A stretch of DNA of 6,064 bases from XYB1-FULL-44-23 sp964441445 (GTDB taxonomy: Bacteria > Patescibacteriota > Microgenomatia > CAZETR01 > Amesbacteraceae). The notes below the pieces were generated by a model. The model did not search any database, was not told the DNA's origin, and saw only the letters and a program-made list of their open reading frames with translations. Shown here one piece after another: positions 1-5,594 of the stretch (positions are counted from its first letter, which is position 1; every line of letters starts with the position of its first letter). The stretch is from contig CAYTYO010000033.1 of the NCBI GenBank assembly GCA_964441445.1, positions 1 to 6,064 of the forward strand. Direction: 5' to 3'. Made by a program: the position numbers and the translations under genes.

Positions 1-24
1 CAAAGAATTACGGTATTTACTCAT
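1..24 (-). CDS. 5' end of an unidentified gene (partial)
   Basis: Only the first eight codons lie in the window, reading M-S-K-Y-R-N-S-L leftward from an ATG at 24-22 and running off the left edge. Two things support a real start. A near-consensus promoter lies upstream (54-82), with a predicted transcription start near 47, giving a leader of about 23 nt. A weak purine-rich site, AAGGGG, lies 11 nt before the ATG. Nothing can be said about the product. The gene follows the efflux permease on the same strand, but its own promoter suggests at least partly independent expression. Confidence 0.4.
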
Positions 25-53
25 GCTTATCGAAACCCCTTAAAGGTATCCGT

Positions 54-82
54 ATGATATCCAAGGGTACCCCCCTTGTCAA
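54..82 (-). promoter_or_regulatory. Sigma70-type promoter for the gene at the left edge
   Basis: On the minus strand a perfect -35 TTGACA (82-77) is followed after 17 nt by a -10 TATCAT (59-54, five of six consensus bases). The expected start is an A at about 47. An inverted repeat overlaps the spacer and the edge of the -35, so the promoter may be regulated. It lies 22 nt beyond the stop of the efflux permease, with no terminator visible between, so read-through from the efflux operon is also possible. Confidence 0.65.
62..78. repeat. Inverted repeat in promoter spacer, possible operator
   Basis: CAAGGG (62-67) and CCCTTG (73-78) form a perfect 6-bp inverted repeat separated by 5 nt, with the palindrome GGGTACCC nested at 65-72. 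It fills the spacer of the adjacent promoter and touches its -35 box, a position typical of a repressor operator. It differs from the inverted repeat in front of marR, so a different regulator would be expected. The alternative is chance in a G-run-rich stretch. Confidence 0.4.
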
Positions 83-104
83 CCCCTATAATCCCCCCTC
101 TCGG

Positions 105-1304
105 CTATTCGTATCTTAGCGCGTCAATTGGGTTCAAATTGGCAGCCCTAACCGCCGGAGCCAAACCGGAAACTACCCCGACTAAAGATGATATCCCGAA
201 TGCCAACATTACCGAGTCGACCGTTACCGAAGTTTCGATAAATTGCCGCAATACAGCCGAAAAACCCCAGCCGATAGCAATCCCTATAGCTCCTCCCAAA
301 AGCGACAGCATCAAAGCTTCAACTAAAAACTGAACGGCAATATCCCGCTTTGTTGCTCCGATCGCCTTCCTCAAACCTATTTCGCGGGTTCTCTCTGTCA
401 CCGACACCAACATGATATTGGCGATCCCAATACCACCGACAACCAATGATATGGCCGCAATTCCGGACAATGCCCCTGTAACCACCCCCAAGAAGGAATT
501 AATCGAGTCCAGCAGTTCTTTTGGCTCCAATACCGTGTAGTCATCTTCGGTCAGACCTTTTCTTTCAAAATATTGTTTTATTTTTCGTGCCGCTACCGCC
601 GTATCCTCGGCCGTCTCCGTCCGCACCATCACCGCCGCCGGTTTTTTAATTCCGGTTATTTTGGCGGCTGCCGTTACCGGCATGAGTACATATGTATTGT
701 CTCCCCCGCTACCACCGAAACCGCCCTTCTCTTTTAATACTCCGATTATCTTTACCTGCCGGCCGGACACATCAATTTCTTTACCTACGGCCGATCTTCC
801 CTCACCGAACAACTCGGTATAAATCTTATTTCCAATAACACCCACATTCTGACCTCTTTCTACTGCCGACCGTCCGAAAAATTCTCCGCTTTCCAACTCT
901 ACATTTCCGTATTCCATATATTCTTCATTCACTCCCGCCAAATTACCGTAATACGATTCCGCCCGATATTTAAATGTCATCCCCCGGGTTATCATCCCGC
1001 TGGCTTTCACAATCGGCGAACCCAACCGTCCGATTTCTTCCACATCTTCGAAATCAAATTTCGCCTCCGTATTTACCGGAGGTCCACCACCTCTGAAACT
1101 CACCCGTCCGGGAGAAATAAACAACATGTTTGCCCCCAGCGACTCAAACTCTTTGGTCACGAAGCTCTGCAAACCTGAACCGATGGACACCAATAAAATC
1201 ACCGAAGCTACTCCAATAATTATCCCCAAAGCCGTTAGGAACGACCGGATTTTATTTGTCCGGATCGCCATCATTGCCGTTCGGAATACTTCCACAATAT
1301 CCAT
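105..1304 (-). CDS. MacB/FtsX-family ABC transporter permease
   Basis: This 399-aa membrane subunit of an ABC efflux pump has the MacB-type layout. A first membrane segment (about 21-43, in the conserved stretch RTNKIRSFLTALGIIIGVASV) is followed by a large extracytoplasmic domain (about 45-265). Three more membrane helices follow (about 271-300, 322-348, 365-385). The FtsX-family hallmark GGIGIANIMLVSVTERTREIG spans 290-310, and the C-terminus ends in the usual AANLNPIDALRYE. Length is normal for stand-alone MacB-type permeases such as YknZ; Proteobacterial MacB carries its ATPase fused. The start is the ATG at 1304: the strong SD AGGAGGG lies 8 nt upstream and family homology begins there. 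A longer frame to 1379 would only add a tail overlapping the ATPase gene. The ATPase stop precedes this ATG by 1 nt, so translation is probably coupled. Substrate cannot be told from sequence. Confidence 0.95.
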   Translation of the reverse strand: MDIVEVFRTAMMAIRTNKIRSFLTALGIIIGVASVILLVSIGSGLQSFVTKEFESLGANMLFISPGRVSFRGGGPPVNTEAKFDFEDVEEIGRLGSPIVKASGMITRGMTFKYRAESYYGNLAGVNEEYMEYGNVELESGEFFGRSAVERGQNVGVIGNKIYTELFGEGRSAVGKEIDVSGRQVKIIGVLKEKGGFGGSGGDNTYVLMPVTAAAKITGIKKPAAVMVRTETAEDTAVAARKIKQYFERKGLTEDDYTVLEPKELLDSINSFLGVVTGALSGIAAISLVVGGIGIANIMLVSVTERTREIGLRKAIGATKRDIAVQFLVEALMLSLLGGAIGIAIGWGFSAVLRQFIETSVTVDSVMLAFGISSLVGVVSGLAPAVRAANLNPIDALRYE

Positions 1305-1305
1305 A

Positions 1306-2001
1306 CTATTTTCCCTCCTCCACCCGACCATCTCTAACAATAATCTGTCGCTTTGCCAAACGTGCCTTATCCGGATCATGTGTCACCATTACTACAGTCA
1401 CGCCTTTTTTATGCAATTGTTCAAACAACTCCATAATAGCGGCCCCCGACTTACTGTCCAAATTTCCGGTAGGCTCATCAGCCAAAAGCAATGAGGGTTG
1501 GGTAACTAAAGCCCTGGCGATTGCCACCCGCTGCTGTTGTCCTCCGGACAACTGGGCCGGTGTATTGTTAAATCTCTCCCCCAAGCCCACTGCCGCCAAT
1601 TCCTGTCTGGCCATTTCCTGTCTTTTCCCCAACGGGATATTTCTGTAAATCAATGGCAATTCCACATTTCTCCAGGCCGGAGTTCTGCTCAACAAATTAA
1701 ACTGTTGAAAAACAAAACCGATTTTTTCATTTCTCAGCTTCGCCAGCTGGCTGTCATTCAACTTATCGGTTTCCACCCCATCTATAAATATGTCACCGGA
1801 TGATTGCCGATCGAGAAGTCCCAACAAGTGCAAAAGTGTCGACTTTCCTGATCCCGAGGGTCCGGTAATAGCCACGTACTCCCCCTTATATATTTCGAAA
1901 CTGGCTTCATCCAACGCCTTAACTACGGTTTCATTATTGTTCGGATCACCGTAAAGTCTGCTAACCTTAACAAAACTCACGACAGGCACCTGTTTTGCCA
2001 T
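1306..2001 (-). CDS. ABC transporter ATPase, MacB/LolD type
   Basis: This 231-aa cytoplasmic nucleotide-binding subunit powers the pump. All motifs are intact: Walker A GPSGSGKST (47-55), Q-loop VFQQFNLL (97-104), ABC signature LSGGQQQR (151-158), Walker B LLLADEP (171-177, catalytic E176), D-loop NLDS (180-183) and H-loop H208 in VTHD. The ADEPTGNLDS run and the size are typical of the MacB/LolD/YknY/FtsE branch, which partners permeases of the type encoded next. The ATG at 2001 follows the adaptor stop by a single base (TAA-T-ATG) and has no obvious SD, so translation probably depends on coupling to the adaptor gene. Its stop likewise sits 1 nt before the permease ATG. Family is certain, substrate unknown. 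Confidence 0.97.
   Translation of the reverse strand: MAKQVPVVSFVKVSRLYGDPNNNETVVKALDEASFEIYKGEYVAITGPSGSGKSTLLHLLGLLDRQSSGDIFIDGVETDKLNDSQLAKLRNEKIGFVFQQFNLLSRTPAWRNVELPLIYRNIPLGKRQEMARQELAAVGLGERFNNTPAQLSGGQQQRVAIARALVTQPSLLLADEPTGNLDSKSGAAIMELFEQLHKKGVTVVMVTHDPDKARLAKRQIIVRDGRVEEGK
1313..1319 (-). promoter_or_regulatory. Ribosome binding site of the permease gene
   Basis: AGGAGGG on the minus strand lies 8 nt before the ATG at 1304 and is embedded in the last codons (Glu-Glu-Gly-Lys) of the ATPase gene. It matches the anti-SD CCTCC of the 16S fragment at the right edge, and it decides the permease start over the longer frame. Confidence 0.8.
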
Positions 2002-2002
2002 A

Positions 2003-3004
2003 TTATTTGATCAGGACTTTATCGCCTTCATTCAGCCCGGACTTAATTTCAACTTCATTTTCCCCCTCAATTCCCACCTCGATCTTAACTGTTTTCTCAC
2101 CGTCAGCAAATTGTTGGGTAACTTCACCATCCGTCACCGCCTCAAATGGCAATTTAAGAACATTTTCTTTTACTTCAAACACAATCTCGGCATCTCCGTT
2201 CATTCCCAGTCTCAACCTTGTCACTTCCTCAGGATTAAATCGCACCTTCACCGGAAATACCGTCGCCCCGGTAGATGACGTGCGGGCTTCAAACCCAATC
2301 TCATCTATCTTTCCGTTAAATACCTGGCCCTCAAAAGCATCCAGCTTCACCTTTACTGCCTGATCGACCACCACTCTCCCCACGTCTTGTTCGTCTACTT
2401 CCGCCGAAAAATACAGACTTTCCGGGTCAACAATCGTAATTCCGTCAGTTACGGAAGCCGTATCCCCCACCGCATCAAAAGTCATATTCGTTACTTTACC
2501 GGCAAATGGTGCCACTAATTTGGCGTTACGCACCGCCCTTTGCGCCGCCAGCCAGGCGTCATATGCCGTATCTCTGGCAGTTTGCGCCGCAACCCGGATA
2601 TTTTTCTCAGCAAAAGTTTCGCTCGCTCCCTTGTTCTTCATGTCGTCTTCGATTTTTTTCGCATTCGCATCTGCCGCTATATATGCATAGTAAGCTCTGG
2701 TTACACCCGTATCTAAATCTCCCGGATCCAAATAACTCAACACCTGATATTTTTTTACCATATCGCCCTCTTTAACTCCCATATACGCCACTCTTCCTGC
2801 CATGGAAAAATTTAAAACAGCCTTTGTATCGGCGGTAATCTCTCCGGATACTGAAAGTGAAGCGATCACCTCTCCCCGGGTAACCTCTGCTACTTTTACC
2901 TCGTTTCCGTTTTCAGCCTTCAACTTTGAATTCCACCAAAACCCCCCTACAACCAACAGCACAATTAAAATAATTAGGTTTCTTTTTTTAATGAATTTAC
3001 GCAT
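2003..3004 (-). CDS. HlyD/MacA-family efflux adaptor (membrane fusion protein)
   Basis: This 333-aa adaptor is anchored by one N-terminal membrane helix (about 9-25, after the basic MRKFIKKR), with the rest outside the membrane. The two halves of a biotinyl-lipoyl fold are visible: GRVAYMGVKEGDMVKKYQVL (70-89) and KLVAPFAGKVTNM (162-174). They flank a short helical hairpin (about 98-160, rich in Ala, Lys and Asp). A beta-barrel region follows (about 195-275), then a C-terminal membrane-proximal domain ending EIKSGLNEGDKVLIK. I chose the ATG at 3004 because AAAGGA lies 6 nt upstream and the hydrophobic anchor then starts normally. A start at 3022 lacks an SD. The gene overlaps marR by 8 nt. 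With the following ATPase and permease it matches MacAB or YknXYZ arrangements. Confidence 0.93.
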   Translation of the reverse strand: MRKFIKKRNLIILIVLLVVGGFWWNSKLKAENGNEVKVAEVTRGEVIASLSVSGEITADTKAVLNFSMAGRVAYMGVKEGDMVKKYQVLSYLDPGDLDTGVTRAYYAYIAADANAKKIEDDMKNKGASETFAEKNIRVAAQTARDTAYDAWLAAQRAVRNAKLVAPFAGKVTNMTFDAVGDTASVTDGITIVDPESLYFSAEVDEQDVGRVVVDQAVKVKLDAFEGQVFNGKIDEIGFEARTSSTGATVFPVKVRFNPEEVTRLRLGMNGDAEIVFEVKENVLKLPFEAVTDGEVTQQFADGEKTVKIEVGIEGENEVEIKSGLNEGDKVLIK

Positions 3005-3446
3005 AAGTGGTCCTTTCAGCATAAACGACCTGCAATATTTTATCCATAATTCTTTCCAAAGTCACCCTTTCCGCCTCAGACAACCCGCTAAATACCTGGT
3101 CCAAATTCGCTTTCACCACTGCTGCAGCCTTTTCTAACATCTCTTCACCCCGTAAAGTCAGCTTCAGGGTGTGCTTTCTGCGATTATCCGGGTTTTCCAC
3201 CCTGGTCATCCAACCCTTCTCCATTACCGTGTTCACCATCCGCGACACCGCTGCCTCGGTTAACCCTCTTGCTTGGGCAATTTCCGACTGACTGCACTCA
3301 GACTTGTTTTCGACCGACATCAGCAACATAAACTGCGGCAAAGATAAACCCAATGCCCCATGTAAATCCGTTTCTATTCGTCTGGCAATTCCAAATATTG
3401 CCTTATGCATCTTTATCCCTGGCAAACCCTCAAGCATTTTCAACAT
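2997..3446 (-). CDS. MarR-family transcriptional regulator
   Basis: This 149-aa winged-helix protein has the usual MarR length. The order is an N-terminal dimerisation helix (about 13-30), then ALGLSLPQFMLLMSV (31-45), a helix-turn-helix (SQSEIAQARGLTEAAVSRMVNTV, 52-74, recognition helix about 63-74), a wing with the family-typical basic PDNRRKHTLKLT (86-97), and a long C-terminal helix pair for dimerisation. It heads the efflux operon and overlaps the adaptor gene by 8 nt, so it very likely represses its own operon and responds to a pump substrate or a signal of its presence. The start at 3446 lies 7 nt from a -10 box, giving an essentially leaderless mRNA. ATGs at 3437 and 3410 are alternatives; the last has AGGG upstream and would give 137 aa, still covering the domain. 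Confidence 0.93.
   Translation of the reverse strand: MLKMLEGLPGIKMHKAIFGIARRIETDLHGALGLSLPQFMLLMSVENKSECSQSEIAQARGLTEAAVSRMVNTVMEKGWMTRVENPDNRRKHTLKLTLRGEEMLEKAAAVVKANLDQVFSGLSEAERVTLERIMDKILQVVYAERTTYA
3011..3016 (-). promoter_or_regulatory. Ribosome binding site of the adaptor gene
   Basis: AAAGGA on the minus strand, 6 nt before the ATG at 3004, lies inside the last codons of marR. It supports 3004 over the upstream in-frame ATG at 3022. Confidence 0.65.
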
Positions 3447-3453
3447 TCCGGCA

Positions 3454-3483
3454 ATCTTAACGTATCAATACTTAACAAGTCAA
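3454..3483 (-). promoter_or_regulatory. Promoter of the marR-efflux operon
   Basis: On the minus strand a -35 TTGACT (3483-3478, five of six) and a -10 TAAGAT (3459-3454, four of six) are separated by 18 nt. The expected start is an A at 3447 or 3446, at the marR ATG. No other promoter is seen inside the operon, so all four genes are probably one transcript. The 43-bp gap to the upstream gene is occupied almost entirely by this element. Confidence 0.6.
3457..3475. repeat. Inverted repeat, likely MarR operator
   Basis: TTAAcGTATcaATACTTAA reads as an inverted repeat of TTAAGTAT around a 2-nt centre, with one extra base in one arm. It lies in the spacer and overlaps the -10 of the operon promoter. 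MarR dimers typically bind AT-rich palindromes of about this size overlapping their own promoters, so autorepression is the natural reading. Binding itself is inferred. Confidence 0.6.
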
Positions 3484-3489
3484 CTCTTA

Positions 3490-4002
3490 CTACTTTCTTG
3501 CCGGCCACCATCGGTCAGCACCTTCATTAATTTTCGCTGCTACCCCAGCTATAACTGTTTTTTCCGCCTCAAATTTTTCAACCACGCTTCCCACCCAATT
3601 CGGATCTTTCGTCCAAAAACCACCAAGCCGATTAGGTATCCTGCTAATTGCTTTGTCTCTCTTATCGGTTGCAATCTGCACTCTCATCTGGACTATCTCC
3701 GCGATCGCGCTTTTAAGCACAGCCGGATCTGATCTTAATCCCCTAACTACATCTACTGCAGCTTCAAAACCAAAAATCCTTTTCTCTTCATCCGTATGCA
3801 TAATATTAGGTTTCTTCTGCTTGGCAGCTCTCATATTTTCCCTGGCCACCTCTAAAGCTGCATTCAAAGTCTTTACAACTTCGTTTTTCAACTGAGCCCC
3901 TTCCAACTGACCGGAAAATAGCCTATCACTCGCTTTTGAAAAAACCTCTCCCGACATGCCCGGCTCCATCGCCTGCATTCCTTCCTGACCCTCACCTGCC
4001 AT
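3490..4002 (-). CDS. Uncharacterised 170-aa soluble protein
   Basis: I do not recognise this family. From the ATG at 4002 it encodes 170 aa with no membrane segment or signal peptide. A Met/Gly/Glu-rich N-terminus (1-18, five Met) is followed by a mostly helical, charged body (about 19-115, with repeated Ala, Glu, Lys, Arg). The tail holds aromatic patches: NRLGGFWTKDPNWVG (114-128) and a Trp-Trp near the C-terminus (ADRWWPARK). The frame is open up to a possible start at 4065, but that would overlap the divergent glycosyltransferase gene. The 4002 ATG lies exactly 7 nt from an extended -10 box, which favours 4002 and a leaderless mRNA. The gene ends 43 bp before marR on the same strand, but marR has its own promoter, so functional linkage to the pump is uncertain. 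Confidence 0.7.
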   Translation of the reverse strand: MAGEGQEGMQAMEPGMSGEVFSKASDRLFSGQLEGAQLKNEVVKTLNAALEVARENMRAAKQKKPNIMHTDEEKRIFGFEAAVDVVRGLRSDPAVLKSAIAEIVQMRVQIATDKRDKAISRIPNRLGGFWTKDPNWVGSVVEKFEAEKTVIAGVAAKINEGADRWWPARK

Positions 4003-4008
4003 AAATAA

Positions 4009-4017
4009 ATAATACCA
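4009..4017 (-). promoter_or_regulatory. Extended -10 promoter of the 170-aa protein gene
   Basis: TGG-TATTAT on the minus strand is an extended -10 (TGn plus a hexamer matching five of six bases). Its last base is 7 nt from the A of the ATG at 4002, so the transcript would start at the start codon. No convincing -35 is present; the place for one is taken by the -10 box of the divergent gene. Confidence 0.55.
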
Positions 4018-4032
4018 CAACCCGCCTGGCGC

Positions 4033-4038
4033 TATAAT
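4033..4038 (+). promoter_or_regulatory. -10 box of the GT87 gene
   Basis: A perfect TATAAT ends 7 nt before the A of the ATG at 4045, predicting a leaderless mRNA. The -35 region (about 4010-4015) is poor and coincides with the -10 of the divergent gene, so an activator or strong -10 recognition would be needed, or the two promoters compete. Confidence 0.55.
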
Positions 4039-4044
4039 CGCTCC

Positions 4045-5139
4045 ATGTCGAAAAACGTTCTCCACCTTTTTCTCGGTCTTCTAAGCTTAGTTCTATTATT
4101 TAAAGTCTTTTCTGTTACCGATTTTTTCTCTCCATCCCGTTATCAACCCGATTTTGATGCTTATTATCAGCTGATCGGTGATATCCGAAATCGCACCAAT
4201 CCCTACACCGTTCCCCATATGCAAACGCTGGGGCCCCCATTGGTCTTTCTTTATTTTTATCCCTTTTCGCTTTTTTCACTTCACCAGGCCCAAACACTTA
4301 ACCTGCTTATCAACCTCTTGGCCGGCTACCTGTGTTGCGCAGTTCTGGCAATCCGTTTCTTCAAAAACCATCGGCTCAGTCTGTTTCTAATTCTCAGTAC
4401 TATTTATTACACTGCTTTTCTTTCCCGGTATTCTCTTCAGATTGGTCAGCCCAACCTGCTTATCTCCTTAGGTGTTGCCCTGGCAATGTCCAGCTCCAGA
4501 TATCAACCGTATTTCCTCTCCGCGCTGTTCACACTCAAGACTTTCTTTATTCTGCCACTGTTCGCCTTCATCAGAAACCCACAAAAATTTTTCCGCGTTG
4601 CCCTGTTTTTTTTAAGTGCCTTTCTCATCAGCCTGGCGGTTATCCGTCCGCAGTGGTACGCCGACTATTCTCTGCGCCGCTTTCCCGAAATAAATATCTT
4701 TCATGGTCAAAACTATACCGACTCGCTCCATTATGAAAATCAAAGCCTGTCAGCGGTCATGGCCAGACTTGGCCTGGCCGATTATCTATCAACTGTTTAT
4801 CCGCTTGTTATAGCCCTTTCTATCCTTGCCATTACTGTTTCCGGCAGTTTGGAATTGGGCTTGCTGTTATCGTTCATTATTTCCCCCGTGCTGTGGCAGC
4901 ATTACTTTATTGGACTTTTTCCGCTATTCGTAAAAACTTTTGCCAACGCCCGCACATCGTGGGGTTTACTGCCGGCGGCCGTCAGTTTGTTTCTCTGGTT
5001 TCCTGATCTTCGCCTCTGGACCGAACCCATTACCATGGGTTATGGCCTCCTCGCCTCACACTTTTTCTTTAGCCTCATTCTACTTACTCTCGCCCAAATC
5101 CCCCAGCTACGATATAATTCAAGTGCGCTAAAGACCTGA
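4045..5139 (+). CDS. GT87-family (DUF2029) membrane glycosyltransferase
   Basis: This 364-aa polytopic membrane protein has about eight to ten hydrophobic helices (for example 5-23, 83-104, 111-125, 155-176, 182-200, 253-275, 283-298, 307-320, 332-350). GT-C motifs typical of GT87 enzymes are present: an acidic first-loop motif PDFDAYYQ (35-42, with D36/D38 as candidate catalytic acids), NPYT (52-55), GQPNLL (134-139), NQSLSAV (232-238) and SPVLWQHYFIGLFPL (280-294). Known members, such as mycobacterial PimE, transfer mannose from a polyprenyl-phosphate donor to envelope glycolipids on the outer membrane face. Donor and acceptor here are unknown. The ATG at 4045 is supported by the TATAAT just upstream, and no SD is present. 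It is divergent from the 170-aa gene, 42 bp apart, and followed by a tRNA 52 bp later without a clear terminator. Length is slightly short for the family but looks complete. Confidence 0.87.
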   Translation: MSKNVLHLFLGLLSLVLLFKVFSVTDFFSPSRYQPDFDAYYQLIGDIRNRTNPYTVPHMQTLGPPLVFLYFYPFSLFSLHQAQTLNLLINLLAGYLCCAVLAIRFFKNHRLSLFLILSTIYYTAFLSRYSLQIGQPNLLISLGVALAMSSSRYQPYFLSALFTLKTFFILPLFAFIRNPQKFFRVALFFLSAFLISLAVIRPQWYADYSLRRFPEINIFHGQNYTDSLHYENQSLSAVMARLGLADYLSTVYPLVIALSILAITVSGSLELGLLLSFIISPVLWQHYFIGLFPLFVKTFANARTSWGLLPAAVSLFLWFPDLRLWTEPITMGYGLLASHFFFSLILLTLAQIPQLRYNSSALKT

Positions 5140-5157
5140 CCTGTCAAAAACATCGGT

Positions 5158-5186
5158 TTGGTTTTAAGCAATCTTTAACATAAAAA
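5158..5186 (+). promoter_or_regulatory. Possible promoter of tRNA-Ile
   Basis: TTGGTT (5158-5163) and TAAAAA (5181-5186) are spaced 17 nt apart, placing the start at the tRNA 5' end. TAACAT at 5176-5181 is an alternative -10. Both are weak matches. A better TATAAT lies at 5113-5118, inside the end of the glycosyltransferase gene, and could also drive the tRNA. Confidence 0.35.
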
Positions 5187-5209
5187 ACAACGGGCCGCTG
5201 GTTCAGCGG
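5182..5209 (-). terminator. Possible minus-strand terminator overlapping the tRNA
   Basis: Read on the minus strand, a perfect 6-bp hairpin with a 3-nt loop (CCGCTG-AAC-CAGCGG, 5209-5195) is followed after 4 nt by a T-rich tail (TTGTTTTTT, 5190-5182). This has the form of an intrinsic terminator for the two small minus-strand genes, built from the antisense of the tRNA acceptor/D-arm region. The 4-nt gap and interrupted T-tract weaken the case. Confidence 0.35.
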
Positions 5210-5263
5210 TAGAACGCTTTCCTGATAAGAAAGAAGTGCTAGGTTCGACTCCTAGGCGGCCCA
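5192..5263 (+). tRNA. tRNA-Ile (anticodon GAT)
   Basis: A complete 72-nt cloverleaf with perfect stems: acceptor GGGCCGC/GCGGCCC, D stem GTTC/GAAC with loop AGCGGTA, anticodon stem CTTTC/GAAAG with loop CTGATAA (anticodon GAT at 5224-5226), variable loop AAGTG, and T stem CTAGG/CCTAG with loop TTCGACT. The discriminator is A. Several known isoleucine identity features fit: A73, A37, A38, the C4-G69 pair and the U12-A23 pair. The usual C29-G41 pair is replaced by U-A. The genome continues ACCT instead of ACCA, so the CCA tail must be added by CCA-adding enzyme. The stop codon of the convergent minus-strand gene begins only 2 nt beyond the 3' end. Confidence 0.96.
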
Positions 5264-5264
5264 C

Positions 5265-5534
5265 CTAAATTCCTCTCCGTCTTGAGTCACGAAGGCCCCT
5301 AAAAAACATAGAATGCGTTTCAGATAATTTTTTATACACAGCCGTTGCCCCTGGCACCTCTGCCTCTATCAAATTCGGATCCACATCCCCCCCGCATCTA
5401 TTAAGAAACGCGTCCACCTTGGCCACAATCGATTTCTCTTCTTCAGTCAATGTTGTACGCGCATCCTCATCTGCTTGCAAAGCATCACTTAGTTTCTCAA
5501 GGTCACTCTCTGTCCATTCATGCTGTCCTGCCAT
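5265..5534 (-). CDS. Uncharacterised small acidic protein (89 aa)
   Basis: I do not recognise this family. From the ATG at 5534 it encodes 89 aa: a strongly acidic helical first half (MAGQHEWTESDLEKLSDALQ and on through TEEEKSIVAKVDAFLNRCGGD to about residue 50), then VDPNLIEAEVPGATAVYKKL, and a basic tail ending DSRRRGI. There is no membrane segment. A single Cys (47) lies in NRCGGD. The frame is open to a TTG at 5573, which would give 102 aa. I prefer 5534 because it is an ATG with GGGGAGG just upstream, although the spacing is unusually short. The gene lies 50 nt after the 74-aa gene on the same strand, probably co-transcribed, and ends 1 nt from the tRNA-Ile 3' end. Confidence 0.6.
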   Translation of the reverse strand: MAGQHEWTESDLEKLSDALQADEDARTTLTEEEKSIVAKVDAFLNRCGGDVDPNLIEAEVPGATAVYKKLSETHSMFFRGLRDSRRRGI

Positions 5535-5577
5535 ATCCTCCCCATATATACACCCTCCTTTATCCGCAATCAAGTCT

Positions 5578-5594
5578 GACTGTTCTATACAGTC
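5578..5594. repeat. Perfect inverted repeat between the two small genes
   Basis: GACTGT (5578-5583) and ACAGTC (5589-5594) flank a 5-nt spacer, overlapping the stop codon of the 74-aa gene (5585-5587). No T-tract follows in either direction, so it is not a standard terminator. It could be a protein-binding site or an mRNA hairpin separating the two cistrons, or chance. Confidence 0.4.

Noticed and set aside
76..333. Plus-strand frame opposite the permease C-terminus
   Set aside because: It runs antisense to the conserved FtsX domain and has the composition of a shadow frame.
1305..1379. N-terminal extension of the permease (frame open to 1379)
   Set aside because: It overlaps the ATPase coding region, has no family-like sequence, and a strong SD supports the ATG at 1304.
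4003..4065. Longer start for the 170-aa protein, with a hydrophobic stretch
   Set aside because: It would overlap the divergent GT87 start and both -10 boxes, and the 4002 ATG coincides with the predicted transcription start.
4115..4297. Minus-strand 60-aa frame within the GT87 gene
   Set aside because: It is a shadow of a well-supported membrane enzyme, with no SD or family-like sequence.
5244..5263. tRNA 3' end as a mobile-element attachment site
   Set aside because: No second copy of the tRNA 3' sequence and no integrase or phage gene is visible in the window.
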